64,000 nt of DNA from Parahaliea maris (GTDB lineage Bacteria > Pseudomonadota > Gammaproteobacteria > Pseudomonadales > Halieaceae). The notes beneath the pieces are model-generated. The model was not told where the DNA came from. It made no database searches and saw only the letters and a program-made list of their open reading frames with translations. Location: contig NZ_VRZA01000005.1 of the NCBI RefSeq assembly GCF_008064665.1, positions 62,001-126,000 of the forward strand, written 5' to 3'. The position numbers were made by a program, and so were the translations under genes. Below are positions 1 to 8,476 of the stretch, one piece after another. Within the stretch, counting starts at the first letter, position 1. Each line of letters starts with the position of its first letter.

Positions 1-640
1 CAAAGGCCGCAATGTTACGCTGCACCCAGCGCAATGCCTCGATAATATCGAGCTGACCCACGTTAGCATCGTAGTCATTCCCGATGCCGCCCAGGTACAG
101 ATAGCCAAACAGATTCAGGCGATGATTCAGATTAAGGACGACAGCGCCGGCGCCCTCCGCCAGAGCCGCACAGTCGTAGAGCGGCACGCCGCCAGAACCT
201 GTGTGGTATGCCCCACCGTGTATAAATATCATCACCGGTAGCGCCTCACTCCGGCCGCGAGGCGCCCACAGGTTCAGAAACAGGCAGTCTTCACTGCCCG
301 GGAGAAGCGGGTCCTGCCATGCATCCAGATCGCGGCTATCCTGTGGCGCAGGGCTTCCCAGGCTCAGGGCATCACGCGTGCCGACCCACGGTTGAACGGG
401 TTGGGGCCGACGAAAGCGATAGTGTCCAGACGTAGCCTCCCCGTAACGGATGCCTTTAAAGACATTGAGGGCCTCAGTCTGTACGCCCCGCAGCACACCT
501 TCAGATGTCTCGACGAGCAGGGATTCTCCCGTCAACGCCGGCTTTTGCTGCAAAGATGCTGCCAGCATCGCAGGAGACGCACCCAGGGAGGCCAATGAGA
601 GACCCACGCCACTGGATACAAGTCTTCTTCTGGTCAACAT
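1..640 (-). CDS. Carboxylesterase type B, exported (C-terminus cut by window edge)
   Basis: The visible 213 residues are the N-terminal part of a type B carboxylesterase (alpha/beta hydrolase). The family signature EDCLFLNLW lies at residues 117-125, the oxyanion-hole HGG at 141-143, and NHRLNLFGYL at 172-181. The nucleophile elbow (GESAG) would come just beyond the window. The N-terminus TRRRL followed by a hydrophobic stretch up to about residue 28 suggests a Tat or Sec signal peptide. Such enzymes hydrolyse carboxylic esters or carbamates. The gene starts 6 bases after the NCS1 permease stop, so the two are probably one transcript, and the esterase may process a substrate handled by the permease. 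Substrate unknown. Confidence 0.9.
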   Translation of the reverse strand, partial: MLTRRRLVSSGVGLSLASLGASPAMLAASLQQKPALTGESLLVETSEGVLRGVQTEALNVFKGIRYGEATSGHYRFRRPQPVQPWVGTRDALSLGSPAPQDSRDLDAWQDPLLPGSEDCLFLNLWAPRGRSEALPVMIFIHGGAYHTGSGGVPLYDCAALAEGAGAVVLNLNHRLNLFGYLYLGGIGNDYDANVGQLDIIEALRWVQRNIAAF

Positions 641-646
641 ATGGAT

Positions 647-2098
647 CTAAAGCCCAACCTCGGTAATACCGCTTACTGTTTTCCTGTCGCGGGCGAACGG
701 ATAGCTTCCCACTCCTGCTCGGGCAATAAGACGCATCAGCAGGTAATACAACACCGCACAACCCAACATCACGGGGATGCTTGCACCCAGGTAGCGGAAA
801 ACATCCGCTGTTTCCAGGGTCACTGGATTGTATATCCAGATATACGTTGCACTTCCCAGCGCTACCACGAGCACGGCAACCCAGTTTATCCCGCCCCAGA
901 ACCAGTATCGGCCGCCCGGCAAGCGGGCGAACAGATGCTCGGCATCGATATGCTGGCCTCTGAGCAAGTAATAGTCGGTAATACCGATCGCGGTAATGGA
1001 GACAAACTGCATACCGACATACACGGTCACCGTAGCCACCTGCGTCAGTACCCATGAGGTACTGAAGGCTGCAAGAGCCACCGGCACCAGCAGGATGGCC
1101 AGCAATACACTCCAGGGTATATGTGCCAGCGGCCGCAGTTGCTGGACTGAGACGCCCGCGAAGTAGATGAGCATACCCATGATGGCAATATTGGCAAAAA
1201 GAATGAGGATAACGATGCCCGTACCCAGCACCGGCCCACCCAGCAAGGTAATCCACGCCAGCGGATCGGAAGTGGAGAAAGCCGATGCGGCAAGTGCCGC
1301 CACGCTCGAGCAGTAGGCACCGCCCACAAGGGTCAAACCAATCATCGACGGCGTCATGACATGACGTCGATGCTTCACAGCTCGAAACATGCCGCCCAGA
1401 TAGGGCCACCAAGCCAACGATGTCGCTATCCCGAATTCGAGCGCGTACGCCAGTGACTTCAACGGATCCGTGGTATACACGCCTGCCTCAGGCTCTTTGT
1501 TCGTCCACAGCGAATCCCAGCCAAAACGCCACAGCAGCAGGGCCAGGCTCAGTGTCGCCAGGGCAATGAGCGCCGGCCCTGCAACATTATTGACCTGCTG
1601 TATGAAGGTTAGCCCCTTGCGCACCAGCAACCAGCAAAGCACCACAACGACAAGGGCGACAGCAACAGTCAGCATGGCACCCTCGCCACTCCCGTCGCCG
1701 TAAACGAGCTTGGTCACTCCCTGAGCGACCATCGCCATAATAATGGTGCTCCAGGCCAGCGAAGTGCACAGGATGCCGATCATGGGCAGGAATGCGCCCC
1801 TGACACCAAACACCGATTTACTGGCATCAACTGTATCGATACCAAACCGGAAGGAGGGCACACCGCTGGCGAGTACACAGGGCACAAACCCGATGATCAA
1901 ACCACTCGTGTAACCGACGATGCCGAGCTTGACGTTTCCCACAGAAGGTAACAGGCTTCCGACGAGAAACACCCATATGGCGGCACCAAAGGTGATACAG
2001 GTGGTAGTGAAGCTCCTGGCGGTCGCAAATACCCGCTCCTGCGGAAGGATCGGCAAACGTCCGTCAAGAACCGCGTGGTCTAAGTCTTCTGATTTCAC
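647..2098 (-). CDS. NCS1-family nucleobase/allantoin-type cation symporter
   Basis: A polytopic membrane protein with about 12 hydrophobic segments and the layout of the nucleobase:cation symporter-1 family (cytosine, allantoin, hydantoin, thiamine-type permeases), usually 450-500 residues. I chose the GTG at 2098 (484 residues). It overlaps the TGA of the upstream small gene as GTGA, the residues before it read as non-homologous soluble sequence, and MS-type starts inside would remove the first segment. Neighbours are a carboxylesterase downstream and an SDR and purU upstream. The family assignment is firm in outline, but the substrate cannot be read from sequence. Confidence 0.82.
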   Translation of the reverse strand: MKSEDLDHAVLDGRLPILPQERVFATARSFTTTCITFGAAIWVFLVGSLLPSVGNVKLGIVGYTSGLIIGFVPCVLASGVPSFRFGIDTVDASKSVFGVRGAFLPMIGILCTSLAWSTIIMAMVAQGVTKLVYGDGSGEGAMLTVAVALVVVVLCWLLVRKGLTFIQQVNNVAGPALIALATLSLALLLWRFGWDSLWTNKEPEAGVYTTDPLKSLAYALEFGIATSLAWWPYLGGMFRAVKHRRHVMTPSMIGLTLVGGAYCSSVAALAASAFSTSDPLAWITLLGGPVLGTGIVILILFANIAIMGMLIYFAGVSVQQLRPLAHIPWSVLLAILLVPVALAAFSTSWVLTQVATVTVYVGMQFVSITAIGITDYYLLRGQHIDAEHLFARLPGGRYWFWGGINWVAVLVVALGSATYIWIYNPVTLETADVFRYLGASIPVMLGCAVLYYLLMRLIARAGVGSYPFARDRKTVSGITEVGL

Positions 2099-2301
2099 GT
2101 CAGTACCAGCACCCCAGCCAACCAGACCGCAAACCCTGTCAAAGTCCACCACAACGCAGCAAGTAGAATTGGACGACTTCCGGCTGCGCAGTCCTCGTCT
2201 GGCGTTATATCACGTAACAGTGTAAGCCTTTTCGCCAATTCCTTATCCAAGGCGTCTCCAGATGGAGCGGCTATCTCACCCACAGCTACCTTTGTGTCCA
2301 T
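2095..2301 (-). CDS. Small single-span membrane protein coupled to the NCS1 permease
   Basis: A 68-residue protein: a polar N-terminal half of about 45 residues, then one hydrophobic segment (roughly residues 46-67) ending at the stop. Its TGA overlaps the GTG start of the permease (GTGA), a classic translational-coupling arrangement, and it starts 13 bases after the SDR stop. I recognise no family. It could be a small accessory subunit of the transporter. It could also be a separated N-terminal extension, because the segment resembles an extra transmembrane helix. It is supported by context and hydropathy only. Confidence 0.55.
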   Translation of the reverse strand: MDTKVAVGEIAAPSGDALDKELAKRLTLLRDITPDEDCAAGSRPILLAALWWTLTGFAVWLAGVLVLT

Positions 2302-2314
2302 TGCCAGCTCCTAC

Positions 2315-3088
2315 TCAGGCGGGCGCAGAGTAGTACCCGGAGGTGGCCCCACCGTCGAGTGCGTAAATCATTCCGTGGGAGTATGCGGCTTCTGTAGAAC
2401 TCAGGTGTGCAACGACATTTGCCACTTCTTCAGGGCGCGCAAATCGACCCAGTGGAACACTTTTCTTGTAGTAGTCCACTTCCTCAGTGCTCATACCATC
2501 GAGGAGCTGGTCTGCCATCGGTGTCTCGACAAAGCCGGGGCAAACCGCATTGCAGCGTACACCACTGGCACCATAGTCCAGTGCCATTGCCTTGATGAGA
2601 CCATTCACCCCGTGCTTGGTGGCACAGTAGGCAGCAAACTCCTGGGCACCCTGGGTGCCTGCATCGGAACTGATCGCGGTGAAAGTACCGCGGGTCTTGA
2701 TCAGTTCTGGCAGGGTGTACTTGGCCAGGTAAAACGTCCCACTCAGGTTTGTGGAAATCATCTGGTCCCAGGCGTCGAGACCAAAATCATTCACCAGACC
2801 TGTCAGAGCAATGCCGGCAGAGGAAACAACCGTATCGATGCCCCCATACTTTGCTACGAAGGCCCCAATCGCATCCTCTACCGCTGACGGCTGCGAGACA
2901 TCGGCCTGAAGAACTTCAGCTTTGCAGCCGAGTTCCTCTACCTGGGCAGCAACCTCCCTGGCGGCCTCTTCTCTGCGCCCCATTACGCCGACCACCGCGG
3001 CTCGAGAGGCCAAACGTATGGCGATCGCCCTGCCAATGCCTGAAGTTGCCCCTGAAACAATGACCCTCTCAGTTCGTTCAGTTGTCAC
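2315..3088 (-). CDS. SDR-family NAD(P)-dependent oxidoreductase
   Basis: A 257-residue classical short-chain dehydrogenase. The nucleotide-binding motif SGATSGIG is at residues 12-19, the NNAG-equivalent reads SSAG, and the active-site YxxxK appears as YCATK with an upstream serine (SSDAG). The C-terminal part with VCPGFVETPM and the final DGGATSGYYS are typical of the 3-oxoacyl reductase / 3-hydroxybutyrate dehydrogenase branch. The start is a GTG preceded by AGGGAGAG. It lies in the minus-strand unit below purU and above the small membrane gene and NCS1 permease. It probably oxidises an alcohol produced in the same pathway. Exact substrate unknown. Confidence 0.9.
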   Translation of the reverse strand: MTTERTERVIVSGATSGIGRAIAIRLASRAAVVGVMGRREEAAREVAAQVEELGCKAEVLQADVSQPSAVEDAIGAFVAKYGGIDTVVSSAGIALTGLVNDFGLDAWDQMISTNLSGTFYLAKYTLPELIKTRGTFTAISSDAGTQGAQEFAAYCATKHGVNGLIKAMALDYGASGVRCNAVCPGFVETPMADQLLDGMSTEEVDYYKKSVPLGRFARPEEVANVVAHLSSTEAAYSHGMIYALDGGATSGYYSAPA

Positions 3089-3278
3089 GGCTTATCTCTC
3101 CCTAATCTGGTTATCTTTGTTTGCTACCCTCACGCCCCGCAGATGGCAAGGGCAACAATCTGGATAGTGCATTCTTACTACCGCTTATCTACAAACGTTA
3201 GTTCTGGGCAAGCCGGGCAGGTAAGGAGAGCTTGAGCGGCCCCTACATACCCCGGATAAAACTGCGTCCGGGCCCTAT

Positions 3279-4136
3279 CTAGCTGCGGAATACAATGGTT
3301 TTCTGCCCATCCAGCAGCACCCGGTCCTCGAGATGCAGACGGACTGCTTCGGCGAGCACTTGCCGCTCAATATCACGTCCTTTTCTGACCATATCCTGAG
3401 GCGTGTCGGCGTGAGAGACCGTTTCCACATCCTGGTGAATGATCGGTCCCTCATCAAGATCAGCGGTGACGTAGTGTGCTGTGGCACCGATCATTTTTAC
3501 CCCACGCGCATGAGCCTGATGGTACGGCTGGGCACCTTTGAAGCCGGGAAGGAACGAATGGTGGATGTTGATGCAACGTCCTTCCAGATAGCTTGACATG
3601 TCATCGGAGAGGATCTGCATATAGCGGGCAAGTACAACCAGTTCTGCCCCGGTCTCCTCTACCACCTGCTTGATCTGAGCCTCCTGCTGCGGCTTCGTCT
3701 CCTTGGTAATCGGGAAGTGCCAGAAGGGAAAATGCTTCAGAGAGGTAGTCCCAATGGATTCGGCAGGATGATTGCTGATCACGCCCACTACATCCATGTC
3801 GAGTTCACCAATTCGATTCCGGTACAGAAGATCGGAGAGACAATGATCAAACTTACTGACGAGTAGCAGGACTTTTCTGGCTTGTCTCTTGTCCCTCAGT
3901 GCCCAGTCCATACCCTTGGTGTCTGCCAGCACGGTAAAGGCGTCTTTGAATTTTGCACAGGCGCTTGCCTCTGCCAGATCGAACTCAATACGCATAAAAA
4001 AGCGCTTTGCGTCTCGATCATTAAAGTTATGAGCCTCAAGGATATTGCCGGTGTACTCAGTGATGCAACTGGCAACTTCGGCGACCAATCCCGGCTGATC
4101 GGGACACTGCAGTGTCAAAATATATGTATCAGTCAT
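3279..4136 (-). CDS. purU: Formyltetrahydrofolate deformylase
   Basis: The 285-residue protein has an N-terminal ACT domain (about residues 5-85, TLQCPDQPGLVAEVAS) and a C-terminal formyltransferase-fold hydrolase domain. The catalytic triad can be read as Asn190 and His192 in NIHHSFLPGFKGAQPY, and Asp228 in DLDEGPIIHQ. PurU hydrolyses 10-formyl-THF to formate and THF. It balances one-carbon pools and in catabolic clusters releases one-carbon units taken off methylated or formylated substrates. It is the first gene of the minus unit, with a 190-base gap before the SDR, and faces the aldehyde dehydrogenase across a shared promoter region with operator-like palindromes. Confidence 0.95.
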   Translation of the reverse strand: MTDTYILTLQCPDQPGLVAEVASCITEYTGNILEAHNFNDRDAKRFFMRIEFDLAEASACAKFKDAFTVLADTKGMDWALRDKRQARKVLLLVSKFDHCLSDLLYRNRIGELDMDVVGVISNHPAESIGTTSLKHFPFWHFPITKETKPQQEAQIKQVVEETGAELVVLARYMQILSDDMSSYLEGRCINIHHSFLPGFKGAQPYHQAHARGVKMIGATAHYVTADLDEGPIIHQDVETVSHADTPQDMVRKGRDIERQVLAEAVRLHLEDRVLLDGQKTIVFRS

Positions 4137-4324
4137 TGTTCATTACCCGGCGTATTCCTACTGAACGTTAAATCAATTCGAGACGTGCCACTTACCGCTC
4201 ACCCTGAGCGCCACCGTAACCAGGCAAGAAAACCAGCCCGAAGCAGCGCAGGCTTTCCTTCGGCGCCGATTGCTTTCTCCAGACGCTCCGAGGCCCAAAG
4301 CTAAAGCGTTCTTAGTACGCCATC

Positions 4325-4340
4325 TAGTACAGATGTCCTA
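4325..4340. promoter_or_regulatory. Operator-like palindrome, copy 1 (TAGTAC-N4-GTCCTA)
   Basis: Imperfect inverted repeat TAGTAC AGAT GTCCTA (5 of 6 arm positions pair), preceded by CATC. It is nearly identical (17 of 20 bases with flanks) to copy 2, 171 bases away. This is the layout of a dimeric repressor or activator site in a divergent promoter. The cognate regulator is not in the window. Confidence 0.5.
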
Positions 4341-4495
4341 TACACTACCCCTGATCCAGGCGGATGACAATACCCTTGCAGCAATATTGTTCGACCCGCT
4401 GGTCATGTGCCGCCCTGCTGACTCTTTAGGGCAGCAGGACGAAGTCTGCCTGAAACCTGTTGACAAAGCCGGGCGAACCGCTAGAATTTCCCATC

Positions 4496-4511
4496 TAGGA
4501 CTAATGTCCTA
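4496..4511. promoter_or_regulatory. Operator-like palindrome, copy 2 (TAGGAC-N4-GTCCTA)
   Basis: Perfect 6-base inverted repeat TAGGAC TAAT GTCCTA, preceded by CATC as in copy 1. It lies about 90 bases upstream of the chosen aldehyde dehydrogenase start, so it probably overlaps or follows that promoter. Confidence 0.55.
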
Positions 4512-4601
4512 ATCAATCTTGAGTCGATATCGCAGAACCGCTCGTCCGTGGGTTCTGAAATTCGCCACCGCCCACCAAATCCAATGTTAGATGAGGTAGA
4601 A

Positions 4602-6065
4602 ATGGAGATGACGGAGTCACAAGTATCAGTAGAAATGCTGGATGTGCGCCTTCTTATTAATGGTGAGTGGGTATCCGGTAGTGAAGGGAATCGACTCACA
4701 ATTATCGATCCTGCCACAAACTCGCCGTGTGGCCATGTCGCCGTCGCCTCAGAGCGAGATTTGGCGAATGCTGTTGCCGCAGCCGAGGAAGGCTTCAACG
4801 CCTGGCGTAATATTCCGCCATTTCAGCGCGCAACCATACTTGGCAAGGCCGCCACTTTGCTACGCGAGCGTGCAGGCGATATCGCGGCTGATCTGAGTGC
4901 CGAGCAGGGCAAGCCATTTGCCCAGGCCAAGCACGAGGTTTCCGGGGCCGCTGATGTCATTGAGTGGTTCGCCGAGGAAGGCAAGCGCTGCTTTGGCCAG
5001 GTCATTCCCGGGAGAACGACAGACACGCACACCTTGACACGGCTGGAACCGATTGGCCCGGTTGCGGCCTTTACACCCTGGAATTTCCCAGTGTCACAAG
5101 CGGTCAAGAAAGTGGCCGCGGCGCTGGCCGCTGGCTGCTCCATCATTCTCAAGGGGCCTGAAGAGGCCCCGGGTGCCTGCGCTGGAATGATGAAATGTTT
5201 CGCGGACGCGGGGCTTCCGAGCGGCTCAGTTGGCCTGCTGTATGGCAACCCGGCAGAGATATCCAACTACCTGGTCGCACACGACTCAATTAGGTGCGTC
5301 ACGTTAACGGGCTCGGTCGCAGTCGGCAAAACCGTAGCGAGTCTCGCTGGTCGCTACATGAAACCCGTCGTCATGGAGCTGGGTGGTCACGCACCGGTAA
5401 TCGTCTGTGAAGATGCCGACCTGGACCTCGCCGTGGAACAACTGGTGAAAATGAAATTCCTGAATGCTGGTCAGGTTTGTCTTTCGCCAACACGGTTCCT
5501 CGTAGCCCGAAAGATCTATGACGACTTTGTCTCGCGATTCCGCGAACGCGCCGTCGCGCTCAAAATTGATGCAGGTGACAACCCGGAAGCGGATATGGGT
5601 CCATTGGCCAGCCAGCGTCGCATCGAATCAATGGAAGCACTCGTCGCGGATGCCATTGAAGTTGGCGCAACTCTGAAGTGTGGAGGTCAACGCCTGGAGC
5701 GAACAGGCTGTTTCTTCATGCCCACCGTGCTTTCGAATGTACCTACCGAGGCGCGGGCCATGAACGAAGAGCCATTCGGCCCAGTGGCGCTGATCCGGCC
5801 TTTCGATACCGTTGAAGAAGCGCTTGTTGAGGCGAACCGGTTACCTTTCGGGCTCGCCTCTTACATCTTTACCAATTCCATCCAGACAGAAGCCTTCCTT
5901 ACCGAGAACATTCAGGCCGGAATGGTCGCCGTGAACCGTATTTTTTCATCGAACATTGAAGCCCCCTTCAGTGGCGTGAAAGATTCCGGGTACGGCACTG
6001 AGGGAGGCACCTTCGCGATCCGCAACTTTCTGACCGAAAAAATGATCACCCGCTTCGTAGGGTAA
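4602..6065 (+). CDS. NAD(P)-dependent aldehyde dehydrogenase (succinate-semialdehyde-type)
   Basis: A 487-residue ALDH-superfamily enzyme that oxidises an aldehyde to the acid. It has TPWNFP (158-163), the general base Glu259 in VMELGGHAP, the catalytic Cys293 in NAGQVC, and the C-terminal PFSGVKDSGYGTEGG loop. The pattern is closest to the succinate/glutarate-semialdehyde dehydrogenase branch. An upstream ATG at 4548 would add 18 residues that look unrelated, and the ATG at 4602 is preceded by GAGG at good spacing, so I prefer it. It is the first gene of a plus-strand unit with the CoA-transferase, suggesting aldehyde to acid to acyl-CoA. Substrate unknown. Confidence 0.9.
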   Translation: MEMTESQVSVEMLDVRLLINGEWVSGSEGNRLTIIDPATNSPCGHVAVASERDLANAVAAAEEGFNAWRNIPPFQRATILGKAATLLRERAGDIAADLSAEQGKPFAQAKHEVSGAADVIEWFAEEGKRCFGQVIPGRTTDTHTLTRLEPIGPVAAFTPWNFPVSQAVKKVAAALAAGCSIILKGPEEAPGACAGMMKCFADAGLPSGSVGLLYGNPAEISNYLVAHDSIRCVTLTGSVAVGKTVASLAGRYMKPVVMELGGHAPVIVCEDADLDLAVEQLVKMKFLNAGQVCLSPTRFLVARKIYDDFVSRFRERAVALKIDAGDNPEADMGPLASQRRIESMEALVADAIEVGATLKCGGQRLERTGCFFMPTVLSNVPTEARAMNEEPFGPVALIRPFDTVEEALVEANRLPFGLASYIFTNSIQTEAFLTENIQAGMVAVNRIFSSNIEAPFSGVKDSGYGTEGGTFAIRNFLTEKMITRFVG

Positions 6066-6115
6066 AGCCACACGATATTGATATAGCAAGATTGCATAAG
6101 ATGGGAGATGTTTAG

Positions 6116-7345
6116 ATGACTTTGCCACTGGAAGGAATACGAGTTCTCGATTTGAGCCGGGTGTTAGCTGGCCCCCTTGTCGCACAAATGCTTGGAGATC
6201 TGGGTGCGGAGGTGATTAAAATCGAGAAGCCAGGAGACGGCGATGACTCGCGTTCCTACGGCCCTCCCTTTCTCCATGATACAGCCGGAGCGAGAACCCG
6301 GGAGTCGGGTTTCTACCTTTCGGCCAATAGAAACAAACGATCTCTGACGGTTAACCTTGGTTCCGAGTCCGGGCAGGAGGTTGTCAGGGCGATTGCGAAG
6401 CAGTCGGATGTCGTGATTGAGAACTTCCGGGTCGGTACCCTCGCCAAATTCGGGTTGGACTACGATTCGCTATCCAAATTGAATCCGCGGCTGGTCTACC
6501 TCTCAATCACCGGCTATGGCCAGACCGGCCGTATGGCTCATCGACCCGGTTATGATGCGATCTTCCAGGCCGCAGGCGGTCATATGGCCGTCTCTGGAGC
6601 GCCGGATAACCTCCCTGGTGGTGGGCCAACCCGTAGCGGGCTGAGCATTGTTGATATTCTGACCAGTCACTATGGAGTAACCGCGGTATTGGCAGCCCTT
6701 TCCCATCGCGATCGTTCGCCAGAGGGCAAGGGGCAGTACATTGACATTGCCCTCCTCGACTCCATGGTTGCCACTCTCAGCCACCGCGGAATGCAGTACC
6801 TGATCTCAGGCAAAATATCACCGCGCCGTGGTAATGTGGGCGGCGGTGGTTCGCCCTCCCAGGCATTCCACTGCTCCGATGGTCAACTCGTACTCACCGT
6901 CGGTAACAATACACAGTGGCTCCGCTTTTGTGATGCGATTGGCGAGCCGCAACTGGCGAATGACGAACGCTTTGCTGCACCGACCAGTCGAATCGAAAAC
7001 CGTGAACTGCTTACTCCTCTGCTTGAGGAGAAGTTCATGAGCAATACCAAGGCCTACTGGCTGGATGCCCTGGAGAAGGCCGACATCCCAAGCGGCCCCG
7101 TAAATGAACTGGACGAAGTCTTCAGAGACGAGCAGATCCTCAGCCGAGGCATGCTGAAATCGGTTAAGCACCCCGAATCAGCGGATCTGCCACTCATTTC
7201 CAACCCCATTCAATTTTCCGAAACCCCACTGGATCGCTATGAGGCGCCACCCACCCTGGGCGAGCATACCGACATGGTGCTCAAAGACATCCTGGGGTAT
7301 ACCGATGACCAGATTGAGTCGCTCAAAGCTTCAGGAGCGGTTTGA
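6116..7345 (+). CDS. CaiB/BaiF-family CoA-transferase
   Basis: A 409-residue class III CoA-transferase. The N-terminus reads LEGIRVLDLSRVLAGPL with LGDLGAEVIKIE, the standard opening of the family. The catalytic aspartate is Asp147 in PGYDAIFQA. ENF RVGTL and the C-terminal LGEHTDMVL segment also fit. The family moves CoA between carboxylic acids (formyl-CoA, carnitine, succinyl-CoA donors). It follows the aldehyde dehydrogenase by 50 bases and probably activates the acid that enzyme makes, so that the product enters beta-oxidation-like steps. Confidence 0.93.
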   Translation: MTLPLEGIRVLDLSRVLAGPLVAQMLGDLGAEVIKIEKPGDGDDSRSYGPPFLHDTAGARTRESGFYLSANRNKRSLTVNLGSESGQEVVRAIAKQSDVVIENFRVGTLAKFGLDYDSLSKLNPRLVYLSITGYGQTGRMAHRPGYDAIFQAAGGHMAVSGAPDNLPGGGPTRSGLSIVDILTSHYGVTAVLAALSHRDRSPEGKGQYIDIALLDSMVATLSHRGMQYLISGKISPRRGNVGGGGSPSQAFHCSDGQLVLTVGNNTQWLRFCDAIGEPQLANDERFAAPTSRIENRELLTPLLEEKFMSNTKAYWLDALEKADIPSGPVNELDEVFRDEQILSRGMLKSVKHPESADLPLISNPIQFSETPLDRYEAPPTLGEHTDMVLKDILGYTDDQIESLKASGAV

Positions 7346-7391
7346 TCTCTCTTAACAGAGCCCGCGACAAGAATGTGACGAGGAATAGAAT

Positions 7392-7787
7392 ATGAGCGAA
7401 ATTCGGGTCGAAATTCAGGAGACACTGGATGCGGTGGCACGAGCGGTCCATTCTGGTGTCAATGTGGAGGACATCGCGAAACTACTGTACATGCCCGATA
7501 TGTTAGTAGTCGGTGAGGGATGGCCAGGCGCGATCCGCAGCATCGAAGCATTTCTCCCTGACTTCACAGAACTCGTTCAAAGTTGGGGCCCAGAGCCCGA
7601 GCTGATTTTCACTCTCGTGGATCCGCTCATCGTCGGTAGTGACGCCGTCACCTCGTTGGTCGATCTATCGATCACCTGTAAAGATCCTTCTGTACAGACC
7701 GAATACCTGAGAATCGTGTATGCATGGGTTCGATACGAGCAGGGGTGGCGCGTCAAGGCGGAAATGTACACGGTCGGGTCTTACTAG
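7392..7787 (+). CDS. SnoaL-like / NTF2-fold protein
   Basis: 131 residues with the cone-shaped NTF2/SnoaL layout: an N-terminal helix pair (EIQETLDAVARAV), a middle segment around PDMLVVGEGWPG, and beta strands ending in YAWVRYEQGWRVKAEMYTVGSY. Proteins of this size and pattern act as small isomerases, hydrolases or dehydratases, or as accessory folds. It is the third gene of the ALDH/CoA-transferase unit, 46 bases after the previous stop, so it likely serves the same pathway. Function beyond fold class cannot be stated. Confidence 0.7.
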   Translation: MSEIRVEIQETLDAVARAVHSGVNVEDIAKLLYMPDMLVVGEGWPGAIRSIEAFLPDFTELVQSWGPEPELIFTLVDPLIVGSDAVTSLVDLSITCKDPSVQTEYLRIVYAWVRYEQGWRVKAEMYTVGSY

Positions 7788-7885
7788 TCTCAGGCCAGGT
7801 AGAGACATGCTGGCAATGACTAAAGCATTGCACGAAGCAATCTACGTTAGATAGCAAATGCATGACGCGAAGTAGGTGACTCATT

Positions 7886-8419
7886 ATGACCTCGCATGCT
7901 GCAAAAGTTCTTTCTAAAACTTCGCCTGATTCCAGTCCAGTGCAGGTCTACTTGGGACTGGGCAGTAACATTGAGCCGACTGAGTCCCTTTTCCTCGGCA
8001 TCAATCGCTTGAAAGAAGCGTTTGGGCAGCTTGAATGTTCGTCAATCTATAAGTCAAATTCGGTCGGTTTTGACGGTGATCCATTCCTGAATCTGGTGGC
8101 CAGGATAGAAACACAATTGCCCCTCGCGGACTTGTACCGTTCCTTGCGGCTAATTGAATTTTCACTGGGCCGCCCCTTTCCCGCGTCGCCAAACAGCTCT
8201 CGTCGATTCGATGCCGACATTTTGCTTTATGGGAACACTATTGGAACATTCGATACTGTCATCCTACCCAGGCCCGAGATACTTTATAACGCTCACGTCC
8301 TCGCCCCGCTGGCAGAGCTATTACCCGGAGGTAAGCATCCACGAACTAAAAAAACGTATAAGGAATTATGGGATTCATTTGAGTTGGGCAATCAACGTAT
8401 TGCGCTCTTTGACGGGTGA
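7886..8419 (+). CDS. folK: HPPK-like 2-amino-4-hydroxy-6-hydroxymethyldihydropteridine pyrophosphokinase paralogue
   Basis: A 177-residue HPPK homologue. The opening VYLGLGSN is at residues 21-28 after an unusual 20-residue leader. GDPFLNLVARIET matches the pterin-binding loop, and RRFDADILLYG carries the two magnesium-binding aspartates (Asp109, Asp111). PRPEILYNAHVLAPLAELLPG is the conserved C-terminal block. The enzyme transfers pyrophosphate from ATP to 6-hydroxymethyl-dihydropterin in folate synthesis. The housekeeping folK normally sits with panBC or folB, so this looks like a second copy. With purU nearby it points to a folate-linked function of the cluster. Confidence 0.82.
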   Translation: MTSHAAKVLSKTSPDSSPVQVYLGLGSNIEPTESLFLGINRLKEAFGQLECSSIYKSNSVGFDGDPFLNLVARIETQLPLADLYRSLRLIEFSLGRPFPASPNSSRRFDADILLYGNTIGTFDTVILPRPEILYNAHVLAPLAELLPGGKHPRTKKTYKELWDSFELGNQRIALFDG

Positions 8420-8476
8420 TCGATCTTTGCGCGGGATAAGCGTAGGGGCGTCGACAACTGGGGATTTTATAGCGGC

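Larger units (their letters stand above)
4137..4601. promoter_or_regulatory. Divergent promoter region between purU and aldehyde dehydrogenase
   Basis: These 465 bases separate two divergent units and hold no convincing gene; the small frames here have no recognisable composition. They contain the two operator-like palindromes listed separately and a hairpin formed by CCTGCTG and CAGCAGG around 4412-4440. No known riboswitch consensus was recognised. Both units probably start here. Confidence 0.6.

Noticed and set aside
4405-4480. Possible riboswitch in the purU/ALDH leader (hairpin CCTGCTG/CAGCAGG)
   Set aside because: No glycine, THF or purine riboswitch consensus could be matched.
4270-4512. 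80-residue frame in the purU/ALDH intergenic region
   Set aside because: It runs across both operator palindromes and has no recognisable pattern; the region is better explained as a divergent promoter.
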